Assembly: GCF_001422925.1 (NCBI RefSeq) | Contig: NZ_LMNI01000011.1 | Coordinates: 568,515-632,514, forward strand | Direction: 5' to 3' | Source of the DNA: Microbacterium sp. Leaf288 | GTDB lineage: Bacteria > Actinomycetota > Actinomycetes > Actinomycetales > Microbacteriaceae | Length of the DNA: 64,000 nt | Shown here: positions 8,327 to 16,036 of the stretch, one piece after another | Layout: each line of letters opens with the position of its first letter | How positions within the stretch are numbered: position 1 is the first letter of the stretch | Notes under the pieces: model-generated | Databases searched by the model: none | Told to the model about the DNA's origin: nothing | The model's input: only the letters and a program-made list of their open reading frames with translations | Program-made: the position numbers and the translations under genes

Positions 8327-8462
8327 GTCGTCTGCAACCGTACGCGCGCAGCATCCATTCCGGTGAATGCACTCGCGCTGCGGCCGATGCCGCGGCCGGT
8401 CGCGAGGCGTCATGGCGCGTCATCGGGGAAGCGATCGGCGCACCCCGTGGTTGCCTCGAAGC

Positions 8463-9416
8463 ATGACCTTCATCGGAACCAGCTCCCTCGACGTCCTTCC
8501 CCTCTCGCTCGGCGGCAACGTGTTCGGCTGGACGGCCGACCGCGACGCGTCGTTCGCGATCCTCGACGCGTTCCACGCCGGCGGCGGCAACTTCATCGAC
8601 ACCGCGGACTCGTACAGCGCGTGGGTCGACGGCAACTCCGGCGGCGAGAGCGAGACGATCATCGGCGAGTGGCTGGCGGCGCGGAGGCCCGAGAACGTCG
8701 TCGTCGCGACGAAGGTCAGCCAGCACCCAGGATTCAAGGGGCTGTCGGCGAAGAACGTGCGGGCTGCTGCCGAAGCGTCGCTGAAGCGCCTCGGCGTCGA
8801 CGCGATCGATCTCTACTACGCCCACTTCGACGACGAGACGGTTCCCCTGGAGGAGACCGTCGCCGCCTTCGGCGAGCTCGTCACCGACGGACTTGTGCGC
8901 TACACCGCGGTCTCGAACTACAGCGCCGACCGCATCCGCGAGTGGGTCGGTCTCGCGCAGGCCGCCGGAAGTGCGCTGCCCGTGGCCGTCCAGCCGCACT
9001 ACAACCTCGTGCACCGCAATGACGTCGAGGAGCACATCATCCCGCTCGCGCAGGAGTTCGACCTGAGCCTGGTGCCCTACTTCTCGCTCGCGAAGGGCTT
9101 CCTCACCGGGAAGTACCGGTCGACGGATGCTGCGGGCCAGTCCTCCCCGCGCGCCGGCGCCGCGTCGCAGTACGCCACCGCCCAGGGGCTCGAGATCCTC
9201 GACGCGCTCGAGGGCATCGGCCGCGCCCACGGCGTCTCGATCGCGGCAACGGCCCTGGCGTGGCTGCGCGCGCAGCCCACGGTGGCCGCCCCGATCGCGA
9301 GCGCATCGCGCGTGGAGCAGGTCGCCGATCTGCTCGACGGCGCCCGCGTGGAGCTCACGGCCGATGAGGTCGAGGCGCTCACCCGCGTGTCGGAGTGGAC
9401 GCCCGCGGCCGTCTGA
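8463..9416 (+). CDS. Aldo/keto reductase
   Basis: Cytoplasmic NADPH-dependent oxidoreductase of 317 residues with the (beta/alpha)8 barrel. The catalytic tetrad of the family is visible: Asp and Tyr in FIDTADSYSAW (about residues 44-54), Lys in VVVATKVSQH, and His in DLYYAHFDDE. C-terminal elements SRVEQVADLLDGARVELT bind the cofactor's 2'-phosphate. It resembles the YajO/Tas-like group acting on small aldehydes or ketones. The ATG at 8463 is the first in frame before the conserved start. A perfect GC hairpin follows the gene at 9484-9525. Confidence 0.85.
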   Translation: MTFIGTSSLDVLPLSLGGNVFGWTADRDASFAILDAFHAGGGNFIDTADSYSAWVDGNSGGESETIIGEWLAARRPENVVVATKVSQHPGFKGLSAKNVRAAAEASLKRLGVDAIDLYYAHFDDETVPLEETVAAFGELVTDGLVRYTAVSNYSADRIREWVGLAQAAGSALPVAVQPHYNLVHRNDVEEHIIPLAQEFDLSLVPYFSLAKGFLTGKYRSTDAAGQSSPRAGAASQYATAQGLEILDALEGIGRAHGVSIAATALAWLRAQPTVAAPIASASRVEQVADLLDGARVELTADEVEALTRVSEWTPAAV

Positions 9417-9483
9417 TCACCCTGCAGTGCGGCGACGACGAGCACGGTGCACGTCATCGTCGTCCGACCCGGCCCTCGAGAAC

Positions 9484-9525
9484 GCACCGCGCGCGCACCC
9501 CCTGTCCCGGGTGCGCGCGCGGTGC
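9484..9525 (+). terminator. GC-only hairpin downstream of the aldo/keto reductase
   Basis: Perfect 17-bp arms GCACCGCGCGCGCACCC (9484-9500) and their complement (9509-9525) enclose an 8-nt loop. There is no T tract, which is usual for this phylum. A TACGAT -10-like box follows directly at 9527-9532 and may start the next transcript. Confidence 0.55.
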
Positions 9526-9582
9526 CTACGATGGCCGAGAGAAGACGGCGCCGACGGATGCCGCGAGCCGAGGGGGTGCGCA

Positions 9583-10074
9583 ATGGTCCAGGTCCGGGTG
9601 GCCGGTGTGGCGCTCGACGCGTCGGGGCAGCACGTGCTGCTGCTCAAGCCCGTCGACCAGATCCCCGGCGACGGCTTCGTCCTGCCGATCTGGATCGGTC
9701 AGCTCGAAGCCACCTCGATCCTGGTCGCCGTCGAGAACGCCGAGGTGCCGCGACCGCTCGCGCACGATCTGATGGGGCTCATCCTCACCGCGCTGGATGC
9801 GGTGGCCGTCAAGGTCGAGGTGACCCGCATCGAGGACGGCACGTTCTACGCCGAGATCACACTGTCGACGGCGCTGGGCGAGCGGATCGTCGACGCGCGT
9901 CCGTCGGATGCCGTGGCCCTCGCGTGTCGCGTCGGTGCGCCGATCTGGGTTGCCGACGCGGTGCTGGCCGAGGCGGGCGTGCCCGACGTGCTGACCGAGA
10001 CCGATGCGGCAGAGCGGCTGGACGAGTTCAAGCGGTTCCTCGACGAGGTCGAGCCGGAGGACTTCGAGAGCTGA
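9583..10074 (+). CDS. Bifunctional nuclease (BFN/DUF151) domain protein
   Basis: 163-residue protein consisting of one BFN domain (DUF151). Diagnostic segments are VALDASGQHVLLLKP, LPIWIGQLEATSI, RPLAHDLMGLIL, and ARPSDAVALACRVGAPIWV. Plant members have RNase/DNase activity. Bacterial copies such as the mycobacterial one are uncharacterised but very conserved in actinobacteria. The acidic C-terminus (RLDEFKRFLDEVEPEDF) is typical. The ATG at 9583 follows a GAGGGGG ribosome site. Codon use matches the housekeeping genes. In many actinobacteria this gene sits near MerR regulators; that context is absent here. Confidence 0.85.
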   Translation: MVQVRVAGVALDASGQHVLLLKPVDQIPGDGFVLPIWIGQLEATSILVAVENAEVPRPLAHDLMGLILTALDAVAVKVEVTRIEDGTFYAEITLSTALGERIVDARPSDAVALACRVGAPIWVADAVLAEAGVPDVLTETDAAERLDEFKRFLDEVEPEDFES

Positions 10075-10208
10075 GCCGGATTCGCGCCGCCGTGTATCTG
10101 GGGCGGCGGAGCCCGCTCTTTCGTGGGGTGGCCGCCGCGTGTGGCGCGGCCACACGGACGGAGCCCGTCGTGATGCTCCGTTGCGCTCCTTCACCGAAAG
10201 GCATCTCC

Positions 10209-11603
10209 ATGTCCCTCAACGACCTCGCCCTCGACGTGCCCCACGCCGCCGTGGCCGCAGCCGCGGCCGAGCTGCGCGCCGCTCTCGGTGACCGCGCCCT
10301 GCTGCGCGGCGACGCCGGGTACGACGCCGCCCGGACGCCATGGAATCTCGCCGTGGCGCAGCATCCGTTCGCCGTCGTGATCCCGGAGTCCCCGCAGGAC
10401 GTCGTCGACGTCGTGCGTGCAGCGACGCTCTCGGGGCTGCGCATCGCGCCGCAGTCGACCGGCCACGGTGCGGGCGCGCTCAGCGACACCGACCTCGCAC
10501 ATACCGTGCTGGTCTCGCTGCGGGCGCTGCGCGGCGTGACGGTCGACCCGAAGACGCGCACCGCGCGCGTGCTCGGCGGCTCCCTCTGGAACGACGTGCT
10601 CGAGGCGGCCGCCCCGCACGGACTGACGGCCCTCCACGGCAGCGCCGGCGACGTGTCGGTCGTCGGGTATTCGCTCAGCGGCGGGCTGTCGTTCTATGCC
10701 CGTGCGCACGGCCTCGCCGTGAACGCTGTGCGTGCCGTGGAGGTCGTGACGGCCGACGGCTCGCTGGTGCGCGCGACCGCCGACGAGCACCCGGAGCTGT
10801 TCTGGGCGCTGCGCGGCGGATCGGGCTCGTTCGGCGTCGTCGTCGCGATCGAGATCGAGCTGCTCCCGCTCGCGGAGGTCTTCGCAGGCATGCTGCTGTG
10901 GGACGCGTCGCGCGCTTCGGAGGTCTCGCACGCGTGGGCGCAGTGGACACAGTCCGCGCCCGAGACCGCGACCACCACCCTGCGCATCCTCCACATCCCG
11001 CCGATGCCCGAGCTGCCGCCGTTCCTGTCGGGTCGGTCGGTCGTCGTGATCGACGGGGCGATCGAAGAGACGGATGCCGCGGCATCCGCTCTGCTCGAAC
11101 CGCTCCGTGCGCTGCAGCCCGAGGTCGACACGTTCGCCCGCATCCCCGCGCCCGCGCTCGTCGGCGTGCACATGGACCCGCCCGAGCCTTCGCCGTCGGT
11201 GACGTGGCACGCGGTGCTGAGGGAGCTGCCGGCACGTGCCGTCGACGCCTTCGTCGAGGCGGCTCAGACCCCGGGGATCTTCGTCCAGGAGCTGCGTCAC
11301 CTCGGCGGCGCCGTGAATCGGCGGCCGGAGGGCGGCGGCGCGATCGCCTCGCTCGACGGGGAGTATCTCGTGCACTCGATCGCGATGGTGCCCGCGCCCG
11401 AGGCCGTGGCCCCTGCGACGGCTGCGGTGCGCGCGGGTGTCGCGGCCATGGTGGCGTGGCGGGTCGATGCGCTCGCCCTGACCTTCGTCGACGCTCCCGG
11501 CGCCGATCGCTCGGTGGCGTTCGGTGCGGCGTGGGCGCGGCTGCGTCAGCTCAAGCTCGACTACGACCCGGCGAACCTCTTCGCCGCCGCACGGCCGGTC
11601 TGA
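10209..11603 (+). CDS. FAD-binding oxidoreductase, berberine-bridge type (FAD_binding_4)
   Basis: Flavoenzyme of 464 residues of the PCMH/berberine-bridge family. The N-terminal FAD domain shows PFAVVIPESPQDVVDVVRAA and APQSTGHGAGAL, where the His is in the place of the usual covalent flavin-linking residue. Further motifs are GYSLSGGLSFYARAHGLA and ALRGGSGSFGVV. The C-terminal YDPANLFAAARPV is the family's closing motif. Such enzymes oxidise alcohols or sugars with O2 as acceptor. The ATG at 10209 has GAAAGG upstream. No signal peptide, so cytoplasmic. Monocistronic with a convergent neighbour. Confidence 0.85.
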   Translation: MSLNDLALDVPHAAVAAAAAELRAALGDRALLRGDAGYDAARTPWNLAVAQHPFAVVIPESPQDVVDVVRAATLSGLRIAPQSTGHGAGALSDTDLAHTVLVSLRALRGVTVDPKTRTARVLGGSLWNDVLEAAAPHGLTALHGSAGDVSVVGYSLSGGLSFYARAHGLAVNAVRAVEVVTADGSLVRATADEHPELFWALRGGSGSFGVVVAIEIELLPLAEVFAGMLLWDASRASEVSHAWAQWTQSAPETATTTLRILHIPPMPELPPFLSGRSVVVIDGAIEETDAAASALLEPLRALQPEVDTFARIPAPALVGVHMDPPEPSPSVTWHAVLRELPARAVDAFVEAAQTPGIFVQELRHLGGAVNRRPEGGGAIASLDGEYLVHSIAMVPAPEAVAPATAAVRAGVAAMVAWRVDALALTFVDAPGADRSVAFGAAWARLRQLKLDYDPANLFAAARPV

Positions 11604-11657
11604 GTCGACGCGTCCACCGTCTCGGCGATCGGCGGTGGGTGTCGCGGTGGATGCGGC

Positions 11658-12371
11658 TCAGGCCGCACCCACCCGAACGGCTGCCGCGACGTCGGCGGGC
11701 GATCCCTTCCAGGGTGCGCCGTGACCGGGGAGCACCCACGAGGCCTGCAGCCCGGCGAGGTGTTCGAGCGATGCCAGAGCCTCGGCGGGGTCGTCGGTGA
11801 ACGGCGCGGGCTGCATTCCCTCGCGGCCGGTGAGCACATGGCGCGTCGTGAGCGCGTCGCCCACGAACACGGCGTCGGCGACGGGGATGTGCACCGCGAT
11901 GCTGCCCGGCGAGTGGCCGGGCATGCCGATGATCACGGGGGAGCCGGGCAGATCCAGCACATCGCCGTCGTGCACCTCGACGACCTCCGACACGTAGGTC
12001 GTCGGCATCGCGCGCTTGCGCAGCGCGTATGCGAAGAACCCGAGCGTCGGCCCGAGCTTCATCGGCCCCGTCGACACCTTCGGCTTCTCGCCGGTCCGGG
12101 CGCGCTCGGCATCGTCCTCGTGCACGTAGACGGGCACGCCATGGTCTCGGCGCAGGCGCTCGGCGAAGCCGATGTGGTCACTGTCTCCGTGGGTGAGCAC
12201 GACGCCCTTGACGTCGGCGGGGGAGAGGCCGAGTCCCTCGAGCTCGCGCACGAGGTCTTTCCAGTGGCCGGGAAGGCCGGCGTCGACGACGGTGACGCCG
12301 TCGTCCGTCACGACGAGGTAGGCGGCGACGATGTCGTTGCCGATGCGGTGCAGGTGGGATGCGAGCTTCAT
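11658..12371 (-). CDS. MBL-fold metallo-hydrolase
   Basis: Metallo-beta-lactamase-fold hydrolase of 237 residues. Metal ligands are visible in THGDSDHIGF (HxxxDH type, about residues 61-70), GMPGHSPGSIAVH, and VFVGDALTTRH. The C-terminal LPGHGAPW supplies the last histidine. Such proteins cleave lactones, thioesters or similar bonds. The start ATG at 12371 has GAAGGA upstream. It is divergent from a TetR regulator, with two palindromes between them, so it is the likely target of that regulator. Confidence 0.85.
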   Translation of the reverse strand: MKLASHLHRIGNDIVAAYLVVTDDGVTVVDAGLPGHWKDLVRELEGLGLSPADVKGVVLTHGDSDHIGFAERLRRDHGVPVYVHEDDAERARTGEKPKVSTGPMKLGPTLGFFAYALRKRAMPTTYVSEVVEVHDGDVLDLPGSPVIIGMPGHSPGSIAVHIPVADAVFVGDALTTRHVLTGREGMQPAPFTDDPAEALASLEHLAGLQASWVLPGHGAPWKGSPADVAAAVRVGAA

Positions 12372-12415
12372 GGGGGATCCTTCGCGGGAGCCGCCGGTGT
12401 TTCCGGGTTGGCATG

Positions 12416-12453
12416 GCTACGATACGTAGCTATCATGGCTACTGTCAATAGCC
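12416..12453. promoter_or_regulatory. Two palindromes in the MBL/TetR divergent intergenic region
   Basis: GCTACG-ATA-CGTAGC (12416-12430) is a perfect palindrome, followed by GGCTACTGTCAATAGCC (12437-12453) with 5-bp arms. They share the GGCTAC half-site and lie 98-45 bp and 16-54 bp from the two starts. The likely role is a double TetR operator controlling both genes. Confidence 0.5.
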
Positions 12454-12469
12454 ATCGAGGGAGGCTCGC

Positions 12470-12994
12470 ATGCCGACGCCGGAACGCACGTCGTACGCCG
12501 AGATCGTCGCGGCGGGACGCGACATCCTGGAGGAGTCCGGCCCGACGGGCCTGACGATGCAGAGCGTCGCGCAGCGCGTGGGAGTGCGGGCGCCGTCGCT
12601 CTACAAGCGCGTGCGGGATCGCGATGCCCTGCTCGAGGCCGTCGCCGCCGCGACCGTCGACGACCTGACCGGCCGGCTCGAGGCATCCGATCGCTCTCTC
12701 GAAGGTCTCGCCCGTGCCTACCGGGCGCTCGCGCACGAGCGCCCGGAGGGATTCCGGCTGATGTTCGCGGCCGCCGCTCCTCAGGAGCTGCTCGATCGCG
12801 CGGGGATGACGATCGTCGACAGCGCCGCGGTCATCGCCGGTGAGAAGCACGCCCTCGACGCCGCGCGCCTCGTGACCGCGTGGGCGACGGGGTTCATCCA
12901 CATGGAACTCGCCGGAGCCTTCCGGCTCGGCGGCGACGTCGACGGCGCGTTCGACTACGGTCTCGCCGCACTGCGCCGCGGCCTCGGCGCCTGA
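12470..12994 (+). CDS. TetR-family regulator with WHG-type C-terminal domain
   Basis: 174-residue TetR-family regulator. The helix-turn-helix runs from YAEIVAAGRDILEESG to SLYKRVRDRDALLEAVA, with LTMQSVAQRVGVRAPSLYKR as the recognition part. The C-terminal half (RAYRALAHERPEGFRLMFA, then TAWATGFIHMELAGAFRLGG) resembles the TetR_C_33/WHG type, whose members often respond to small hydrophobic compounds. The ATG at 12470 has GGGAGG upstream. It probably controls the divergent MBL hydrolase and itself through the palindromes at 12416-12453. Confidence 0.85.
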   Translation: MPTPERTSYAEIVAAGRDILEESGPTGLTMQSVAQRVGVRAPSLYKRVRDRDALLEAVAAATVDDLTGRLEASDRSLEGLARAYRALAHERPEGFRLMFAAAAPQELLDRAGMTIVDSAAVIAGEKHALDAARLVTAWATGFIHMELAGAFRLGGDVDGAFDYGLAALRRGLGA

Positions 12995-13114
12995 ACCGGC
13001 TGCGTCACGCCGCGCGGCCGGGGATGCGGAGCATCGTGAGGCTCGCATGCCACGTCATCTCCGAGGACACGAGTTCGAGGGCGTGAGCGTGGGCGCCGGG
13101 TGAGGTGGATTCGA

Positions 13115-13134
13115 TACAGCGATCGCTGTACTAT
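13115..13134 (+). promoter_or_regulatory. CmtR-type operator and leaderless promoter
   Basis: TACAGCGATCGCTGTA (13115-13130) is a perfect 16-bp palindrome overlapping a -10 box TACTAT (13129-13134). The ATG of the ArsR/CmtR-like gene follows 7 nt later, so repressor binding would block the polymerase directly. Confidence 0.65.
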
Positions 13135-13141
13135 TGCGGCC

Positions 13142-13480
13142 ATGACATCGGCGACCGCCACTGTGTCCCACACCGCCGCCGTCGCGCGGCTCGGCTACGC
13201 GCTCGCCGACCCCACGCGCAGCGCCGTCCTGCTGGCGCTTCGAACGGGCCCCGCGTACCCGTCCGATCTCGCCGACGCCGTGGGCGTGTCGCGTCAGGTG
13301 ATGTCGAACCAGCTCGCGTGCCTGCGCGGCTGCGGTCTGGTCGTGGCGACTCCCGAGGGCCGACGCGCGTCGTACCGGCTCGCGGATCCTCACCTCGCGC
13401 CGGCGCTCGACGAGCTGCTGCAGGTCGTCCTGTCGGTCGATCCCGCGTGCTGCACCGGCGAGACCTGCGGGTGCGTATGA
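13142..13480 (+). CDS. CmtR-like metal-sensing ArsR-family repressor
   Basis: 112-residue ArsR-family winged helix. The stretch CLRGCGLVVATPEGRR and ADPHLAPALDELLQVVLSVD is nearly the same as in Mycobacterium tuberculosis CmtR, a Cd(II)/Pb(II) sensor whose metal ligands are the two cysteines of CLRGCG plus one C-terminal cysteine. Both are kept, and the tail here adds a cysteine cluster (PACCTGETCGCV) that can supply the third. The ATG at 13142 is supported by the -10 box 7 nt upstream. It overlaps the downstream transporter by ATGA, so sensor and efflux protein are one operon. Cd/Pb sensing is strongly suggested; the exact metal is inferred. Confidence 0.85.
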   Translation: MTSATATVSHTAAVARLGYALADPTRSAVLLALRTGPAYPSDLADAVGVSRQVMSNQLACLRGCGLVVATPEGRRASYRLADPHLAPALDELLQVVLSVDPACCTGETCGCV

Positions 13481-14139
13481 GCGCCGGCATCCTCACCCGC
13501 GAGCGACGGAAGAGCCTCGAGCGTCGCATCCGCTGGATCGTCGCGGCAACGATCGCCTACAACGTGGTCGAGGCGATCGTCGCGATCACCGCCGGCACCA
13601 TCGCGTCGTCGGGCGCGCTCATCGCCTTCGGGCTGGACTCGACGATCGAGGTGCTGTCGGCGGCGGCTGTCGCCTGGCAGTTCACACGTCGCGATCCCGA
13701 GCGCTGGGAGCGGCCCACGCTTCGGGTGATCGCGGTCGCGTTCTTCGCGCTCGCCGCGTACGTGACCGCGACGTCGGCACTCACTCTGATCCTGTGGGTC
13801 GACGTCGAGCACAGCCCGGCCGGCATCGTGATCACCGCGCTCAGCGTCGTGATCATGCCCTTCCTCTCGCTGGCAGAGCGGCGCGCAGGCCGCGAGCTCG
13901 GGTCGGCGACGGCGGTCGCCGATTCGAAGCAGACGCTGATCTGCACGTATCTGTCGGCGTCGGTTCTGCTCGGACTCGTGCTCAACAGCATGTTCGGCTG
14001 GTGGTGGGCCGATGCGGTGGCGGGACTCGTGATCGCGGTCTTCGCCGTCCGTGAGGGACGGGAGGCCTGGCGCGGCGACGCGTGCGCAACGTCTGTCGGC
14101 ATGCTGCTCGAAGACGCCGACGACCACCATCGCGGGTGA
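13477..14139 (+). CDS. Cation efflux protein (CDF-like) coupled to CmtR
   Basis: Membrane protein of 220 residues with five or six predicted helices, similar to short cation diffusion facilitator transporters. The motif IAFGLDSTIEVLSAAAVAWQ corresponds to the metal-binding second helix, and ATAVADSKQTLICTYLSASVL to the matching helix later in the fold. The hydrophilic C-terminal cytoplasmic domain of classical CDF proteins is missing; the protein ends in DADDHHRG, which could still bind metal. Starting ATG overlaps the stop of the sensor gene (ATGA). It should export Cd2+, Pb2+ or Zn2+ when the CmtR-like repressor lets go. Confidence 0.8.
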   Translation: MSAGILTRERRKSLERRIRWIVAATIAYNVVEAIVAITAGTIASSGALIAFGLDSTIEVLSAAAVAWQFTRRDPERWERPTLRVIAVAFFALAAYVTATSALTLILWVDVEHSPAGIVITALSVVIMPFLSLAERRAGRELGSATAVADSKQTLICTYLSASVLLGLVLNSMFGWWWADAVAGLVIAVFAVREGREAWRGDACATSVGMLLEDADDHHRG

Positions 14140-14160
14140 CAGGGTGGGGCCTCGTCGACC

Positions 14161-14178
14161 ATCGAGCGTCGATAGAAT
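14161..14178 (+). promoter_or_regulatory. ArsR-type operator and -10 box of arsR-arsC fusion
   Basis: ATCGA-GCG-TCGAT (14161-14173) is a perfect palindrome that runs into the -10 box TAGAAT (14173-14178). The ATG follows 7 nt after. The ATCGA/TCGAT arms recur at the other ars promoter (19871-19890), which supports a shared type of operator. Confidence 0.6.
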
Positions 14179-14185
14179 CCCATCT

Positions 14186-15067
14186 ATGAATGGCGCGGCC
14201 CAGCGCGGACTCACAGTCCTCGCCGACCCGACCCGTGCCCGCATCCTTCGCTTGATCCGTGACGCGGACGGCGGGCACGCGCTGGTCGGAAAGCTCGCCG
14301 ACGCGCTGCGCCTCCGGCAGCCCACCGTGAGCCACCACATGAAGGCGCTGCTGTCCGAAGGCGTCGTCGTGAGGGAGCGCGACGGACGACGCGTCTGGTA
14401 TTCGATCGCGCCGGATCAGATCGATCGGGTGAACGCGCTCGTCGGCGCCGATGACTCGGCGTCGTCGGAGCCCGATCTCGACCGGATCGTGGACGATCTC
14501 TCGCTGCGGTTCCGCGGTACGTTCAGTGCCGAGACCGTGAGGGCGAGCGTTCAGAACAGCTACGACCTCCTCGCCACCGGATCGACCTCGCCGCTCCTCG
14601 CGTCGAGGACCGCCGCCTTCGCGGCGACGCGACTCGAAGCGCTCAGCCGCGCCCAGGGTGATCTGCCCGCCCGACCCGAGGTGCTGTTCGTCTGCGTGCA
14701 GAACTCGGGGCGGTCCCAGCTCGCCGCGGGAATCCTCCGGCACCTCGCGGGCGATCGTGTGGGGGTGCGCAGCGCCGGCTCGGCGCCCGGGCCGGAACTG
14801 CGCACGTCGGTCGTCCAGGCGCTCGACGAGATCGGCGTGTCCGTCGGCGGGGAGTTCCCGAAGCCGCTCACCGACGACGTCGTCCGCGCGGCCGACGTCG
14901 TCGTGACGATGGGATGCGGCGATACCTGCCCGGTCTACCCGGGCCGGCGGTATCTCGACTGGCCGCTCGAAGACCCCGTGGGCAAGCCGATGGTCACGGT
15001 TCGCAGCATCCGTGACGACATCGAAGGCCGTGTGCGCGCGCTGCTGGACGAGATCCTCGCGTACTGA
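14186..15067 (+). CDS. Fusion of ArsR repressor, three-helix domain and arsenate reductase
   Basis: 293-residue three-part protein. Residues 1-90 are an ArsR winged helix (VLADPTRARILRLIRDADGG, RQPTVSHHMKALLSEGVVV). Residues ~100-140 form the three-helix module found before many actinobacterial phosphatase-like arsenate reductases (SLRFRGTFSAETVRASVQNS). Residues ~163-293 are a low-molecular-weight phosphatase-type ArsC with FVCVQNSGRSQLAAG (nucleophile C170, CX5R loop), then MGCGDTCPVYPGRRYLDWPL and the DP loop. It should sense As(III) and reduce arsenate to arsenite in one chain, probably with mycothiol. The usual ArsR cysteine pair is not obvious in the sensor domain, so how metalloid is sensed is unclear. 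The leaderless start fits the -10 box at 14173. Confidence 0.85.
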   Translation: MNGAAQRGLTVLADPTRARILRLIRDADGGHALVGKLADALRLRQPTVSHHMKALLSEGVVVRERDGRRVWYSIAPDQIDRVNALVGADDSASSEPDLDRIVDDLSLRFRGTFSAETVRASVQNSYDLLATGSTSPLLASRTAAFAATRLEALSRAQGDLPARPEVLFVCVQNSGRSQLAAGILRHLAGDRVGVRSAGSAPGPELRTSVVQALDEIGVSVGGEFPKPLTDDVVRAADVVVTMGCGDTCPVYPGRRYLDWPLEDPVGKPMVTVRSIRDDIEGRVRALLDEILAY

Positions 15068-15079
15068 CGCGGCGTGTCG

Positions 15080-15415
15080 TCAGCTCCGGGTGGTCCGGAT
15101 GGTCGCCCCCGCGACCAGGAACAGCACGGCGGCGACGGGCTGCGCGGCGGTCCAGACGGGCCCGTCGAACGCGAAGGGGAAGATCGGGTTCCACAGGACG
15201 GCGATCGCCGCGAACACCGGGATCCACCACCAGTGCCGTGCCTGGAATGCGAACCACGCGACGATCACGGCCAGGATCGCGACGATGAACCGGATCAGCA
15301 GGAACCACTCGCCGCCGATCAGCAAGGGCGCCAGGAAGAGCGCGATCGCCGCGATCAGGCTGGGCGCGAAGGCGTTGCGCTGATACGTCGCGGCGGTCCG
15401 GTCCTTGTTCGCCAT
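15080..15415 (-). CDS. Small membrane protein, DUF6804-like
   Basis: 111-residue integral membrane protein with four predicted helices (LIAAIALFLAPLLIGG, FLLIRFIVAILAVIVAWFAF, WWIPVFAAIAVLW, AAQPVAAVLFLVAGA). The order of helices and the WNPIFPFAFDGPVW segment resemble DUF6804 proteins of actinobacteria, which have no known function; I give that label with caution. It converges on the arsR-arsC fusion and has no obvious tie to it. GGAG precedes the ATG. Confidence 0.65.
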   Translation of the reverse strand: MANKDRTAATYQRNAFAPSLIAAIALFLAPLLIGGEWFLLIRFIVAILAVIVAWFAFQARHWWWIPVFAAIAVLWNPIFPFAFDGPVWTAAQPVAAVLFLVAGATIRTTRS

Positions 15416-15473
15416 GCTCCGACTCTCTCACCGTTCCCGGCGCGGCGAGAATCCGCGCTCGCTGAGCGGCGAC

Positions 15474-15719
15474 CTACTGGTCGTCGGACACCCGCGACGC
15501 CCGACGGCGCTCGAGTCGCCAGTGGATCTCGTGCGTCTCGGGGTGGCGCCACTCGTGCATCCGGTACTCGAATCCCGGCAGCAGCACGATCGGGATCGGA
15601 TCCGGGGATGCGGGGGCCACGGCGCCGACCACGATCTTGGCGTCGGCCGGAATGAACGGCGACTGCGCAGGAACGGGAGCGGTGATGATCTCGACGGGGT
15701 CTCCGTAGGGGCGCGCCAT
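15474..15719 (-). CDS. Hypothetical protein, 81 aa
   Basis: Short soluble protein of 81 residues that I do not recognise. It is Pro/Ile-rich in its first half (DPVEIITAPVPAQSPFIP) and ends in a charged segment with several His and Arg (MHEWRHPETHEIHWRLERRR). Reality is supported by GC-ending codons and by a -10 box TAAGGT (15726-15731 on the minus strand) exactly 6 nt before the ATG, a layout shared by many genes in this window. Confidence 0.5.
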   Translation of the reverse strand: MARPYGDPVEIITAPVPAQSPFIPADAKIVVGAVAPASPDPIPIVLLPGFEYRMHEWRHPETHEIHWRLERRRASRVSDDQ

Positions 15720-15769
15720 GCGGGCACCTTAGCACGGCCAGGGAACATGCTGAGAGTCACCTTGAGGCT

Positions 15770-15799
15770 CCTATACGCCACGCATAGGGCAGTTATAGA
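15770..15799 (+). promoter_or_regulatory. AT-rich promoter-like island with inverted repeat
   Basis: CCTAT (15770-15774) and ATAGG (15784-15788) form an inverted repeat inside a short AT-richer stretch that ends in TTATAGA (15793-15799), a possible -10. It would start the structured leader of the DUF2510 gene. The -35 is not convincing. Confidence 0.35.
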
Positions 15800-15830
15800 G
15801 TCTCCATAGAAGACGGAGCGTTCGTGGCAT

Positions 15831-16007
15831 CGAGGCCGACCCGAAGGCCTCGGTCCTTGCCGGTGTGTGGGGCTGGCGAGCCGACGGCGCTACCCGCCGT
15901 CTTCTAGCCGGTGCTGGTTTGGGGGCGTACTCGTTACGCGGGGGAACCCGGCCCACAGCACTGCGGCGGCTCGCCCCTGGATGCACGGCGTCCAGGGGCG
16001 GGTCGCC
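15831..16007 (+). ncRNA. Candidate structured leader RNA upstream of DUF2510 gene
   Basis: About 180 nt without a gene that fold into successive hairpins. They are CGAGGCC/GGCCTCG (15831-15837, 15846-15852); GGCT/AGCC (15871-15882); GACGGCG/CGCCGTC (15883-15889, 15895-15901); an outer stem GTGCTG/CAGCAC (15911-15916, 15956-15961) enclosing GCGTA/TACGC (15925-15939) and a GGGGGAACCC motif; and CGCCCCTGGA/TCCAGGGGCG (15972-15981, 15991-16000), extended by GGCG/CGCC. A ribosome site and the DUF2510 start follow. This could be a riboswitch-like leader or an sRNA. The GGGGGAACC element recalls c-di-AMP riboswitches, but their other conserved parts are not found. Confidence 0.4.
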
Positions 16008-16036
16008 CCGGCCCTTGTACGACGAAAGGAATCCCC

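Noticed and set aside
15911..16007. c-di-AMP (ydaO-type) riboswitch
   Set aside because: The GGGGGAACCC piece is similar, but the downstream GGGGTGAATC-like part and the usual 5' motif are missing. Cobalamin riboswitch was also considered and dropped for lack of the B12 box.
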